Assembly: GCA_034667405.1 (NCBI GenBank) | Contig: JAXDJX010000025.1 | Location: 1-35,583 of the forward strand | Length of the DNA stretch: 35,583 nucleotides | Direction of reading: 5' to 3' | Origin: JANXVR01 sp034667405 | GTDB taxonomy: Bacteria > Actinomycetota > UBA4738 > HRBIN12 | Shown here: positions 28,911 through 35,583 of the stretch, piece after piece | How the letters are laid out: every line of letters begins with the position of its first letter | How positions within the stretch are numbered: the first letter of the stretch is position 1 | Notes under the pieces: model-generated | What the model was told of the DNA's origin: nothing | What the model saw: the letters and a program-made list of their open reading frames with translations, nothing else | Database searches by the model: none | Translations under genes and position numbers: made by a program

Positions 28911-30013
28911 AGTCCGGCAAGCTGATGGACCTGTTGTGGAAGTTGCCCGCCGGTCCGGGGCTTCCCATGGATGCACTGGCAAAACTAGTGATCTTGAGGC
29001 TGGCCACCCACGCGAACGATGGGTTAGCGAACCTATGGCCGAGCGTCGCGACGATAGCGGTGTTCACGGGCCTCTCCGAGCGAACGGTTCACAGGAAGCT
29101 GCGGCTGCTGACCAAACTCGGACTGCTGCGGGTGGTCCACCGTGGTGGAAACGGCAACGAGTGGTTCGATGACAAGGGTCACCTGCAAGACACGACGTGT
29201 TACGCGATCGTCGAGGAGAAGCTGAGAGCCATGGTTGAAGAAGGGGGTCTAAGCCGGACTAAGAAGAAGGACGTGCAACGCAGCTCAGGAGCTGACTCAT
29301 CCATCGGTTCCGAAACCAGTGCGAACAAGGGTGACTCGGTGGCGCGCCGGGATGACGGTGTGGCACCCCGAAGGGTGTCAACAAGTCCGGAGGAGGGTGT
29401 CACCGCGACAGCAGCAGAGGGTGACAGTGTGCCGCCCGAACTTAACAACAGAGCTGAACGAGGAACAGGGAAGCTGAAGAACTTTGAATGGCACTACGGT
29501 AACTCCCCCCTGCCCCCCGTCCCGGGGGGTGAGGAGGAAGCCGTCCCGACCCGCTCTGCCCACCTGCCTAGGACTGAGATCGCCGAGCCGGTGACCAACA
29601 TCGGCAGTTCCACACATCCCGTGGCTTCCTTGGATCCGCTCGAGGAAGCCCTAGCCAGGGCTGGCCAACATGAGCTCGAGTCGATGACCACTCGGGAGGC
29701 TTCGAAGCTGCGTCGGCTGGCGGAGGAACTGCGCGGAGTGCACGCCACGCCAGAAGAAGTCATGGTTCGCGCTGCACGCTGGTCTTTCTCCGCGCCGCTC
29801 ACCTCCAGAGCCCTAGTGCACAACTGGTCCAGACTCGCGAAACCAGCCGTGAACGCGCAGAAGGACCCGGAACGATGGACTCGCGAAGTCCACGCGGCGA
29901 GGGAAGCGGCTGGGATGCCGAAGACCGAGGAGTCCGGTACCTCGAAGGCCAACCGACCCGAGGGTTACTCCGACGATCGGTATCTCTTCAGCAAGCCACC
30001 GGGGGATCTATGA
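28907..30013 (+). CDS. Winged-helix replication initiator-like protein (lambda O / DnaD type)
   Basis: 368 residues from ATG, with GGAGG 5 nt upstream. The N-terminal winged HTH (about 15-85, with LWPSVATIAVFTGLSERTVHRKL then LGLLRVV) is the HTH_36 type found in phage replication proteins. A low-complexity polar linker of about 130 residues follows, then a helical C-terminal domain (about 235-330, EEALARAGQHELESMTTREASKLRRLAEEL). A DnaC-like loader overlaps its stop (ATGA) and a DnaB-like helicase is next, the same order of roles as lambda O-P plus helicase. Repeated GGTGWCA motifs in the linker-coding DNA may be its binding sites. No catalytic motif is visible, so initiator is inferred from architecture and context. 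Confidence 0.75.
   Translation: MKSGKLMDLLWKLPAGPGLPMDALAKLVILRLATHANDGLANLWPSVATIAVFTGLSERTVHRKLRLLTKLGLLRVVHRGGNGNEWFDDKGHLQDTTCYAIVEEKLRAMVEEGGLSRTKKKDVQRSSGADSSIGSETSANKGDSVARRDDGVAPRRVSTSPEEGVTATAAEGDSVPPELNNRAERGTGKLKNFEWHYGNSPLPPVPGGEEEAVPTRSAHLPRTEIAEPVTNIGSSTHPVASLDPLEEALARAGQHELESMTTREASKLRRLAEELRGVHATPEEVMVRAARWSFSAPLTSRALVHNWSRLAKPAVNAQKDPERWTREVHAAREAAGMPKTEESGTSKANRPEGYSDDRYLFSKPPGDL
29329..29436 (+). repeat. Cluster of GGTGWCA repeats inside the initiator gene, candidate iterons
   Basis: Five related units occur in 108 bp: GGGTGACTCGGTGG (29329), GGATGACGGTGTGGCACC (29350), GGGTGTCAAC (29373), GGGTGTCACC (29395) and GGGTGACAGTGTGCC (29419). The second and third form an inverted pair (TGGCACCC CGAA GGGTGTCA), and the fourth is itself a near-perfect palindrome. 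A less GC-rich stretch follows at about 29437-29500. The encoded residues (about 141-177) are a linker without evident structure. Confidence 0.45.
29513..29529 (+). repeat. GC hairpin in the initiator gene
   Basis: CCCCCC (29513-29518) and GGGGGG (29524-29529) flank a 5-nt loop. It lies after the candidate iterons and encodes a Pro/Gly linker. It may be incidental to the Pro/Gly codons. Confidence 0.3.
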
Positions 30014-30783
30014 GTCGGCACCCGCTCGAGGAGCTGTACCTAACGGAGGAGGACTACAGGCGCATCCGCACGGATGTGCCATCGGGATGCCCGACATGCA
30101 GGGACACCGGGGAGATCACGGTGCCCGGAGGCATCGTTACCCCGTGCAACTGCCACCTGCAGAAGGCCCTGCTCAAGCACTACCTGGCGTCAGGAATACC
30201 TGAGCTATACATGCGCCTTGACTGGCCGGATTACGAAGGAGATGCCGCCGCGCTTGAGGTGACTCGGAGCTACCTAGAGGAGCTCAATCAATACCTCGAG
30301 GCCGGACTCGGGCTGCTGCTATCGGGATCCTTCGGCACCGGTAAGACGATGCTCGCCATGCTCCTGGGGAAGGAAATTATCAAGCTGGGCATGCCGGTCT
30401 ACTGCACCAGTTACTCGCGGATGATCGAGATGTTCGCTGCTGGATGGCGTGATCGCGATGATCAAATCTGGTTCGAGAAGAAGGTCATGAGCTCCAAGGT
30501 GCTGATCCTGGACGACATCGGCAAGGAGATGGTGACCCGCCTGTCGAACCCCACGTTCGACTACGTCGTCCGCCATCGGGCGGGCTCGCTTCGCCCCACG
30601 ATCTTGACGACGAACCTCACCGAGGCCGATATCGACGAACGGTACGGAGCGGGAGCCCTGTCAATCTTGTGGGAACGGTCGCTCAGAGTTGAGATCCAGG
30701 AGAGCACCGACGACTTCCGAAGGGCGGCCCAACAGCGAACGGTGAAGGAGGCGCGCTCCGGGTGGAGAAGGCCGATCATCTGA
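30010..30783 (+). CDS. DnaC-like AAA+ helicase loader
   Basis: 257 residues from the ATG that overlaps the initiator stop; a longer reading would run back into that gene. The N-terminus has a zinc knuckle, CPTCRDTG then CNC (Cys27, Cys30, Cys46, Cys48), as in DnaC/IstB-type proteins of phages. The ATPase has Walker A GSFGTGKT (106-113), Walker B VLILDDIGKE (164-173) and a sensor stretch RPTILTTNLTEADI. Loaders of this family place a DnaB-type helicase on single-stranded origin DNA, and such a helicase is the next substantial gene. The order initiator-loader-helicase argues for self-directed replication of the element. Confidence 0.9.
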   Translation: MSRHPLEELYLTEEDYRRIRTDVPSGCPTCRDTGEITVPGGIVTPCNCHLQKALLKHYLASGIPELYMRLDWPDYEGDAAALEVTRSYLEELNQYLEAGLGLLLSGSFGTGKTMLAMLLGKEIIKLGMPVYCTSYSRMIEMFAAGWRDRDDQIWFEKKVMSSKVLILDDIGKEMVTRLSNPTFDYVVRHRAGSLRPTILTTNLTEADIDERYGAGALSILWERSLRVEIQESTDDFRRAAQQRTVKEARSGWRRPII

Positions 30784-30851
30784 CTGATAGCCGACGAAGG
30801 TCATGGGCCATCCCCTCCCCTCGGGTTCACGAGGCTCGAGGAATCCGAACC

Positions 30852-31022
30852 GTGTCTAGAAGCGACCGCCCGCTGACGACAACGGCCTGCCTGTTGAGAG
30901 ACGGTCAACCTGCCTGCCGCGCCTTGTGGCTCAAGGGATGCGCGGCGATGTGCGACACGACCCAAACGCCTTACTGGAAGGAGGACCATGGACCTCGCAG
31001 TGATCGTTCCACGTCTGTCTGA
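30852..31022 (+). CDS. Possible small Cys-rich protein
   Basis: 56 residues from GTG at 30852, filling most of the otherwise empty gap between loader and helicase and overlapping the helicase start by 35 bp. It has four cysteines (ACLL, ACRAL, KGCAAMCD) and a Trp/Tyr pair, a composition possible for a small zinc-binding protein. There is no convincing ribosome site or promoter, so it may be chance. Confidence 0.2.
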   Translation: MSRSDRPLTTTACLLRDGQPACRALWLKGCAAMCDTTQTPYWKEDHGPRSDRSTSV

Positions 31023-32286
31023 CTCCTTCTCGATGCAGCGCTTGGTCGCCGCGCGCATCAACGGCAAGCTTTTCGCTGATGCCGAGCTCGGGGAGATGGT
31101 CGACTACTCCATCGCCTGGTGGATGCAGTCGATTGCTGAGCATAACGATGGCACACCGACACCGGTTCCGGAAGCTCAACTGAGAGATCAGTTTCCAGGT
31201 TGGTTCGCTCAACGCACGATCCCTGAGGGCGACTACATCACTGAGGAGATCGTCCGCGAGGCTCGGGAGAAGTACCTGCGACGTGAGGCTGAAGGTGTCC
31301 TGAAGGGGCTCGCTACGGTCCTGGAAGAAGATCCGGAGGCAGCGGTGCGCTCTGCGATTGGATCCCTCGTGGACATCCGTTCAGCCACGATCGGAACGGA
31401 GCGTGAGCGGATCTTCGGTGAGGAGTTCTGGCCGATCTACGAGGCGCACATCGATGCGGTCCTTGAGAGTGCCGACGCCACGTCTCATCCCGGCATCCCG
31501 CTGGGATTCCCTGAGATCACCGATCACATCTACGGGCTCCAGCCGGGAGAACTCGCCGTCTTCGCTGCGTGGACCGGCTTGGGAAAGTCTGTCTTGATGG
31601 CTCAGATCGCGCTGCACGCCGCGCTCCAAGGCCACCGCGTCTATTTCCCGTCGCTGGAGAACAGCCTCGAGCTCACCGAGATGCGGTTGCTCTGCCTCCT
31701 CACCGGGCTTCCATTCGCAGGGATCGAGCGAGGCACGTTGTCCTTCGAGCAGTTCGAGCGGCTCGGGGCTGCGGAGAAACAGATGGAGGCCATCGGAGAT
31801 CGTCTCGTCATCGATCGGCCCCACCGAGAAGAGCGTACGGTCGCCGAGCTCTATACCCGCGCGGCCTACCACCGCGCCGACCTTCTGGTTGGTGATCAAC
31901 TTACCTTCGTCACACCGCCGGGGAACTCGCAGCGATGGCAGGACTTCGAGGACATCGCGAACGCCATCGCCGACATCGGCCAACAGATTGGGATCGCATC
32001 GGTGTGGGCACACCAGTTCGTCGGTGAAGTAGGCAGGTCGTCCTCCAAGGCCGGAGGGAGTCACCAACTGGCGGGGTCTCAACACATCGTGCGCACCGCA
32101 GACTTTGTCTTCCGGATGTCGCAGTCCCCCGAACAAGAAGAGGACGACGCGATGGAGATCTCGCTGATCAAGCAGCGCCGCGTGCGGCAGACGGGATGGA
32201 TACTTGATTGGGTCTTGGATGGCGAGACCCGTTTGACGGTGGACAGGGAGACCGATGGCATGGAGTTGGTGGGCGAGTCCTCGTAG
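30988..32286 (+). CDS. DnaB-like replicative helicase (RecA-fold ATPase)
   Basis: 432 residues; AAGGAGG lies 4-5 nt before the ATG. The first 150 residues are helical and not clearly the canonical DnaB N-terminal domain. The RecA-like domain has Walker A AWTGLGKS in AVFAAWTGLGKSVLMAQIAL, the catalytic-Glu segment FPSLENSLELTEMRLL, Walker B LLVGDQLTF, and the C-terminal region AHQFVGEVGRSSSKAGGSHQLAGSQHI (quoted in part) equivalent to the DnaB H3/H4 motifs. It should form a hexameric helicase loaded by the upstream DnaC-like protein. Spacing from the loader is 204 bp. The host dnaB is not in this window. Confidence 0.85.
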   Translation: MDLAVIVPRLSDSFSMQRLVAARINGKLFADAELGEMVDYSIAWWMQSIAEHNDGTPTPVPEAQLRDQFPGWFAQRTIPEGDYITEEIVREAREKYLRREAEGVLKGLATVLEEDPEAAVRSAIGSLVDIRSATIGTERERIFGEEFWPIYEAHIDAVLESADATSHPGIPLGFPEITDHIYGLQPGELAVFAAWTGLGKSVLMAQIALHAALQGHRVYFPSLENSLELTEMRLLCLLTGLPFAGIERGTLSFEQFERLGAAEKQMEAIGDRLVIDRPHREERTVAELYTRAAYHRADLLVGDQLTFVTPPGNSQRWQDFEDIANAIADIGQQIGIASVWAHQFVGEVGRSSSKAGGSHQLAGSQHIVRTADFVFRMSQSPEQEEDDAMEISLIKQRRVRQTGWILDWVLDGETRLTVDRETDGMELVGESS

Positions 32287-32373
32287 GTCCGGCTGATCAT
32301 GAACCCCGCTAACCGGAGGAACGCTGAGTTCTTGGGAAATGCAAGGTGCCGACGAATCGTTGAGGAGGACCTG

Positions 32374-32766
32374 ATGAGCCTTTCAGACCTTGACCGGGGG
32401 CGAGTTCGCTGCTTGGCGCGCGCGTTGCTCGGCGCGCAAGATGCAACCGCCTCCCTTGAGGATCTGCTCTGTGTCGGGAGAGAGGCTGTCGGCCTCGTTC
32501 AGATGCACCGGTTCGTCGTCTTGTTGCTCGATGCAGCGGACCGGGGTGCGACGATCGATCTCGGTCGTGGTAGCGGTCCCGTGGTCAGGTTCATGCCACA
32601 CGACGCCTTCATCGGGGAGAAGAGCGCGGCGCTCGATCGGATCATCGAGGAGCTTGATTCCGGCGAAGGAGAAGACGAGAGGGCAACGTTGTCGGCGCTC
32701 GAGCGGGACCTCGCCAGTTCTCTCGACCCCAATCTGCTCCGCTGGCTAGAGGGCGGAGATCGTTGA
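32374..32766 (+). CDS. Unknown element protein
   Basis: 130 residues from ATG at 32374, set by GAGGAGG 5 nt upstream; ATG at 32299 is in frame but lacks a ribosome site. The protein is soluble and mainly helical, with an acidic second half (EELDSGEGEDERATL). The central segment RFVVLLLDAADRG is a hydrophobic strand or helix. No motif is recognised. Its stop overlaps the TTG start of the next gene, so the two are coupled and may work together behind the helicase. Confidence 0.6.
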   Translation: MSLSDLDRGRVRCLARALLGAQDATASLEDLLCVGREAVGLVQMHRFVVLLLDAADRGATIDLGRGSGPVVRFMPHDAFIGEKSAALDRIIEELDSGEGEDERATLSALERDLASSLDPNLLRWLEGGDR

Positions 32767-33722
32767 GTCCGATGTCATCCTCTGAGACCGCTTGGGAGGC
32801 GTTGGGCGACCTGGGCGCGACCGAACGACGCGACGTGGAGTCGGTCACCACTGACGAGGCTACTTCCTGGAACAGCCAAGACTCGTCGGGAAGTGCCAAA
32901 TCGAGACTGTGCGAAGCGGACCGGCGCTGTCGCCTCTACTCCGTGACCAGCGAGTTCGCAGGTTTCGATGAGGTCCTGAAGGCTCTTCATGCGTGCGCTG
33001 ATGGTGAAAACATGCTTGGCGCGTACCGGATGCTAAAGGAGCAGTACTTCCCGGTCTGGGGGTATGAGTTCTCCTACGACAGTCTCAACCACCATGTCCT
33101 GCATCACGAAGGACGCCACACGCGAGCCGAGCAGGAACTGATCGAAGCTGCCGAGCGATCAGGAGTGCATGGCGCACGAACCGACAGTGGTCGTCAGTTG
33201 AAGGAGGTTCGCAGAGCGCTGCTGACGCTCGCGCTTGAACAGCTAGAGGCGGGCAACATCAAGATCACGATGCGCGACTACATCCGCCTTGCAAAGGTCG
33301 ACATACAGGCGGAACTAGAGGAGCGTGGTTATCAAGAGCAAATCCGAGAAGCGAGGGCCGAGGTGCGGTTGCTCCGCAGGGCGCTCACGCAGCTCACGAA
33401 CTCCACCGGACGCGCCTTGACGGTCAGTGGCCGAGATGAAGTCCGAGCGAGGCTCAGAGCTTCTCGTAGCCCCCAGGCGGCCCTTGTTGCGCTTGGCAGT
33501 GTCCGGGGTTGGAACGACTTCGATGCGCGATCGGATGACGAAACCGAGTACGAGCTGGCTCGCGCGAAGCGGCGGGAGCTCGTCCTAACGAGCGTGCTTG
33601 AGCAGATTGCCGAAGGTGCGTCTCCATCGAAAGCTACCGCAGGCGTTCGAGGGGCTGTTCGGTCCCTGCGTGAGCTCGACCCTCTGATAAGACGGCTGCG
33701 GGCCGTGGACGCCCTAGGCTAG
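32763..33722 (+). CDS. Unknown element protein, helical, possible DNA-binding region
   Basis: 319 residues from TTG at 32763 overlapping the preceding stop; ATG at 32772 is an alternative. The first 60 residues are polar and probably disordered. Residues about 66-125 (FDEVLKALHACADG, then YDSLNHHVLHHEGRHTRAEQ) could form an HTH-like unit with a His-rich turn. The rest is long charged helices with EEARAEVRLLRRALTQL-type heptads, suggesting a coiled coil. Size and position behind a replication module would suit a terminase small subunit or an element regulator, but I recognise no family and assign none. Confidence 0.65.
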   Translation: MSPMSSSETAWEALGDLGATERRDVESVTTDEATSWNSQDSSGSAKSRLCEADRRCRLYSVTSEFAGFDEVLKALHACADGENMLGAYRMLKEQYFPVWGYEFSYDSLNHHVLHHEGRHTRAEQELIEAAERSGVHGARTDSGRQLKEVRRALLTLALEQLEAGNIKITMRDYIRLAKVDIQAELEERGYQEQIREARAEVRLLRRALTQLTNSTGRALTVSGRDEVRARLRASRSPQAALVALGSVRGWNDFDARSDDETEYELARAKRRELVLTSVLEQIAEGASPSKATAGVRGAVRSLRELDPLIRRLRAVDALG

Positions 33723-33782
33723 GAGCGAGGGTCACCCAGGACACAGCGGGGCGACCACCGATCCGACGCAAGGAGAGCCAGA

Positions 33783-34199
33783 ATGCGGATATGGCTGGAT
33801 GACATCAGGGACCCGAAGGAATGGCTTCCGCATGTTTCGTGGTTCAAGGGCCGCGACCTCAACGAGTTGAGCGAATGGATCTGGGTCAAGACCTCACACG
33901 AGGCGATCGCACTTCTGGACTCGGAGAACATCGTTGAGTCCAGCCTTGATTTTGATCTCGGCGAGGCTGCGGAGAACGGAGACGGCTATTCCGTGGTTGC
34001 GTGGATCGAGGAACGTACCGCCACGGATGACGATTACGTGCCACCGTGCCTGCACGTCCATAGCTCGAACCTCGCAGGTCGCTCACGCTTGGAGGCTGCC
34101 GTCGCGAGTATCGAGCGCATCGTGGCGAAGAGAGGGGAGTCGCAATCAACTTCGAGCCCCAGCCCGGCGACTATGAGAAGCAGGCTCATCAAGATGTAG
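33783..34199 (+). CDS. Cyclic-phosphate-processing-type receiver (cREC) domain protein
   Basis: 138 residues; AAGGAGAG precedes the ATG by 5-6 nt. The blocks MRIWLDDIRDP (Asp6, Asp7), TSHEAIALL, SSLDFDLG (Asp56, Asp58), GDGYSVVAWIEE and LHVHSSN match the stand-alone receiver family named cREC (PF20274). That family was predicted from gene neighbourhoods to act with enzymes handling RNA cyclic phosphate ends. Here LDFDLG replaces the more usual LDHDLG. The last 25 residues are a Ser/Pro-rich tail. No RNA ligase or phosphodiesterase partner is seen within the window. It is the first cargo-type gene after the replication block. Confidence 0.75.
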   Translation: MRIWLDDIRDPKEWLPHVSWFKGRDLNELSEWIWVKTSHEAIALLDSENIVESSLDFDLGEAAENGDGYSVVAWIEERTATDDDYVPPCLHVHSSNLAGRSRLEAAVASIERIVAKRGESQSTSSPSPATMRSRLIKM

Positions 34200-34504
34200 A
34201 CCGCCGGTCCGTATCGGTCCTGCTACTAGCGTCGCATTCATGAAACCAGACGGGCGAACGTGGCTCGTCGAGAGACTAATCATCGAGGTCTCCGCGTAAG
34301 CGAACGCTGACGGTCAAACGCGCTCGATGCGCGGCCAGCGCGACTTGGGCGGATGGCGCGGGAGCGAGAGCCCCGGGGGTTTGGCGACTCGTCGGAGCAC
34401 TGCCTGCTTCTTCACTACTTGGCTCCGTCGCGGTCGACGAAGGAGCTAGCAACGCGTTCAGGCGGGTGCTCTCGTGCGTCAGGTGGCCCCTCGTCGCCAG
34501 CAGC
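34200..34504 (+). other. Intergenic stretch without a convincing gene
   Basis: This 305-bp stretch separates the cREC gene from the convergent kinase gene. It holds a TAGCGT hexamer (34227-34232) 7 nt before an ATG at 34240 that opens a 19-codon frame ending at 34299, and an Ala/Ser-rich minus-strand frame (34276-34521) of low credibility. I see no clear terminator. Confidence 0.4.
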
Positions 34505-35287
34505 TTAGAGCGCAAACTCACTGAGTTCGTTAGCGGCGGCGTCCAGGTTCGCAGCTACCCCTTGTTCAAGCATGTGAACGAACACGGAGTCGCCGGATCG
34601 TGCGAGCGTTCGGATGCTTTCGGCGTCCGCACGCGCGCGAGCCCGCACGACCGCCATGAAGTCTGAGGCGTCGCCCTCCCAGCCGTACCGGCGCAAGAAA
34701 CGCCGCAGCCGCTCGGGGCGGGAAGCTGGGTGGAGGAAGCCTTCCGCCTTTACGACCGCCTCCGTATGCAAGGGCACCCAACTGAACGCGACGAAGGCGA
34801 GATCCCACTCGGGAGAGACCGGGGAGGCGAAGTCCCAGTCGATGAAGCCCACCAAGCTGTCGGTTCGCCACACCGCGTTGTAAGGGGCCGCGTCCCCATG
34901 TCCGACGATCAGACCGGGAGCCCAAGGCTGACCGAAGCGCCACAACGCGCTTGTCGGTGGCTTGAAGTCCGCCACCGCTTCGTGGAAGGAACGGAGCCAG
35001 CCTGCGACCTGATCCAGTGTCGCTTCCGCGTGGGTCCATTCAGGCCAGGGTTTTTGCTCACCAACCGTCGCCCCCTCGAGGAACGTGAGGATCTCTCGGC
35101 CCTTGTCATCGATGCCGAGCGGCCTTGGCGAACCGCTGAAGCCTTTGGAGGCGAGGTGTCGGAGCAGGCTATGTACTGCCGGCGTCCATGGCCCTGCCTT
35201 CCGTCTCACGGTGTTCCCGACGCGACTTGCTCCGCTTGCGTTTCCGCCGGGCAGTCGTTGTTCATCCACATACTCATTCAACAACAT
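34505..35287 (-). CDS. Aminoglycoside phosphotransferase-like kinase (APH family)
   Basis: 260 residues on the minus strand. The catalytic loop is VGHGDAAPYNAVW (Asp132, Asn137) and the metal-binding motif GFIDWDFA (Asp150), as in PF01636 kinases. The N-terminal lobe is short: the glycine-rich loop and lysine region are only loosely visible (GNTVRRKAGPW), and FLEGATVGEQ marks the hinge. Family members phosphorylate aminoglycosides, macrolides or other small hydroxylated molecules, and many environmental relatives have unrelated substrates, so resistance cannot be claimed. It is probably accessory cargo, transcribed against the replication operon. Confidence 0.85.
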   Translation of the reverse strand: MLLNEYVDEQRLPGGNASGASRVGNTVRRKAGPWTPAVHSLLRHLASKGFSGSPRPLGIDDKGREILTFLEGATVGEQKPWPEWTHAEATLDQVAGWLRSFHEAVADFKPPTSALWRFGQPWAPGLIVGHGDAAPYNAVWRTDSLVGFIDWDFASPVSPEWDLAFVAFSWVPLHTEAVVKAEGFLHPASRPERLRRFLRRYGWEGDASDFMAVVRARARADAESIRTLARSGDSVFVHMLEQGVAANLDAAANELSEFAL

Positions 35288-35411
35288 GATTAGCGTGGCT
35301 GGCGCGCCGCCGCGTCAAGGCGCGCACAGTATTCGAGGCCATGTGTTCACAAGGCAGGCGGGTGACAGTCGAACCAGTCCCCTGAGGTACCTGGCATCCA
35401 CGTTCCACGGA

Positions 35412-35583
35412 CTAACCTGGCTTGCGCCAGATGGCCGCTATCAATGCCGCGCCGCCGATCACGAGGTACGCGACGACGATGTTGATGATGTGTCCCTGTT
35501 TACGAGTGATCTTGCCCGCTCGACGTGCCCAGATGTTCGCGAAGGTGGCCATCTCCATCGTGAACACACCGCCCCACACGATG
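35412..35583 (-). CDS. Membrane protein, C-terminal part (cut by window edge)
   Basis: The minus-strand frame is open from the window edge to TAG at 35412, covering 56 residues. It has a segment EMATFANIWARRAGKI, a hydrophobic helix INIVVAYLVIGGAALIAAIW near the C-terminus and a basic end RKPG. At least one more helix probably lies outside the window. Family not recognised, and it is unclear whether it belongs to the element or to the host. Confidence 0.6.
   Translation of the reverse strand, partial: IVWGGVFTMEMATFANIWARRAGKITRKQGHIINIVVAYLVIGGAALIAAIWRKPG

Noticed and set aside
34276..34521. Minus-strand frame of 81 codons behind the APH-like gene
   Set aside because: It has a GTG start with no ribosome site, a low-complexity Ala/Ser/Pro product and no conserved block, so it is not credible as a gene.
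34505..35287. Aminoglycoside resistance gene
   Set aside because: The kinase family is clear but the substrate is not. Environmental APH-like kinases have many substrates, so a resistance name would be unsupported.
33723..35583. Right attachment site of the element
   Set aside because: I looked for a copy of the tRNA-Asn 3' part (TTCGAGTCTCTCCCCCGGA-like) through the right end of the window and saw none, so the right boundary is not called.
1..35583. CRISPR arrays, insertion sequences, rRNA genes
   Set aside because: No regularly spaced repeats, transposase genes or rRNA-like sequence were seen on either strand.

Overview
The window is high-GC chromosomal DNA from a bacterium that is most probably an uncultured member of the Actinomycetota. 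The pointers are the gene order phoH-ybeY-corC-era-recO-uppS-glyS-(ppdK)-dgt-dnaG-rpoD, the many 1-4 bp start/stop overlaps (ATGA, GTGA), frequent GTG/TTG starts, and a striking number of genes whose start codon lies 6-7 nt behind a TANNNT-like hexamer, as expected of leaderless transcripts. I cannot place it below phylum. No rRNA, IS element or CRISPR array was seen.

Layout. (1) 1-1640, minus strand: two tandem lipoprotein phosphoesterases (PF04185 family), the second cut by the window edge. (2) 1.7-9.0 kb: a housekeeping run (PhoH, YbeY, CorC/HlyC-type protein, Era, RecO, UppS, GlyRS) covering ribosome/RNA maturation, recombination and wall lipid carrier synthesis, with one inserted minus-strand zinc-ribbon membrane protein. 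(3) 9.0-15.3 kb: a small membrane protein, a zinc-metallopeptidase-like lipoprotein, a 1014-residue FtsX-type permease and a protein with two fused ABC ATPase domains joined by a linker that looks like an AbrB-type fold. (4) 15.4-18.6 kb: pyruvate phosphate dikinase and an unknown protein. (5) 18.7-21.7 kb: an envelope cluster (M15 peptidase, two secreted proteins with possible SPOR-like tails, a DUF218 protein). The M15 gene has a CRP/GlxR-like palindrome at about -41.5 and a hairpin that exactly covers its Shine-Dalgarno sequence. (6) 21.7-25.9 kb: dgt, dnaG and the principal sigma factor. (7) 26274-26346: tRNA-Asn(GTT).

From directly behind the tRNA to near the window end lies accessory DNA that I read as an integrative element (satellite, prophage early region or replicating integrative element). 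It has a tyrosine integrase pointing at the tRNA, a zinc-ribbon protein coupled to it, a divergent and overlapping promoter pair, a small excisionase-like HTH protein, and a lambda-like replication set: a winged-helix initiator-like protein, a DnaC-like loader and a DnaB-like helicase. Two unknown genes, a cyclic-phosphate-processing-type receiver (cREC) and an aminoglycoside-phosphotransferase-like kinase follow. The initiator gene contains a cluster of GGTGWCA repeats in its linker, which could be an origin, and a pair of 13-bp palindromes sits just before it. No structural phage gene and no right attachment site is visible, so the element's type and right end are open. The replication module with its built-in DNA signals is the best candidate for something undescribed here.
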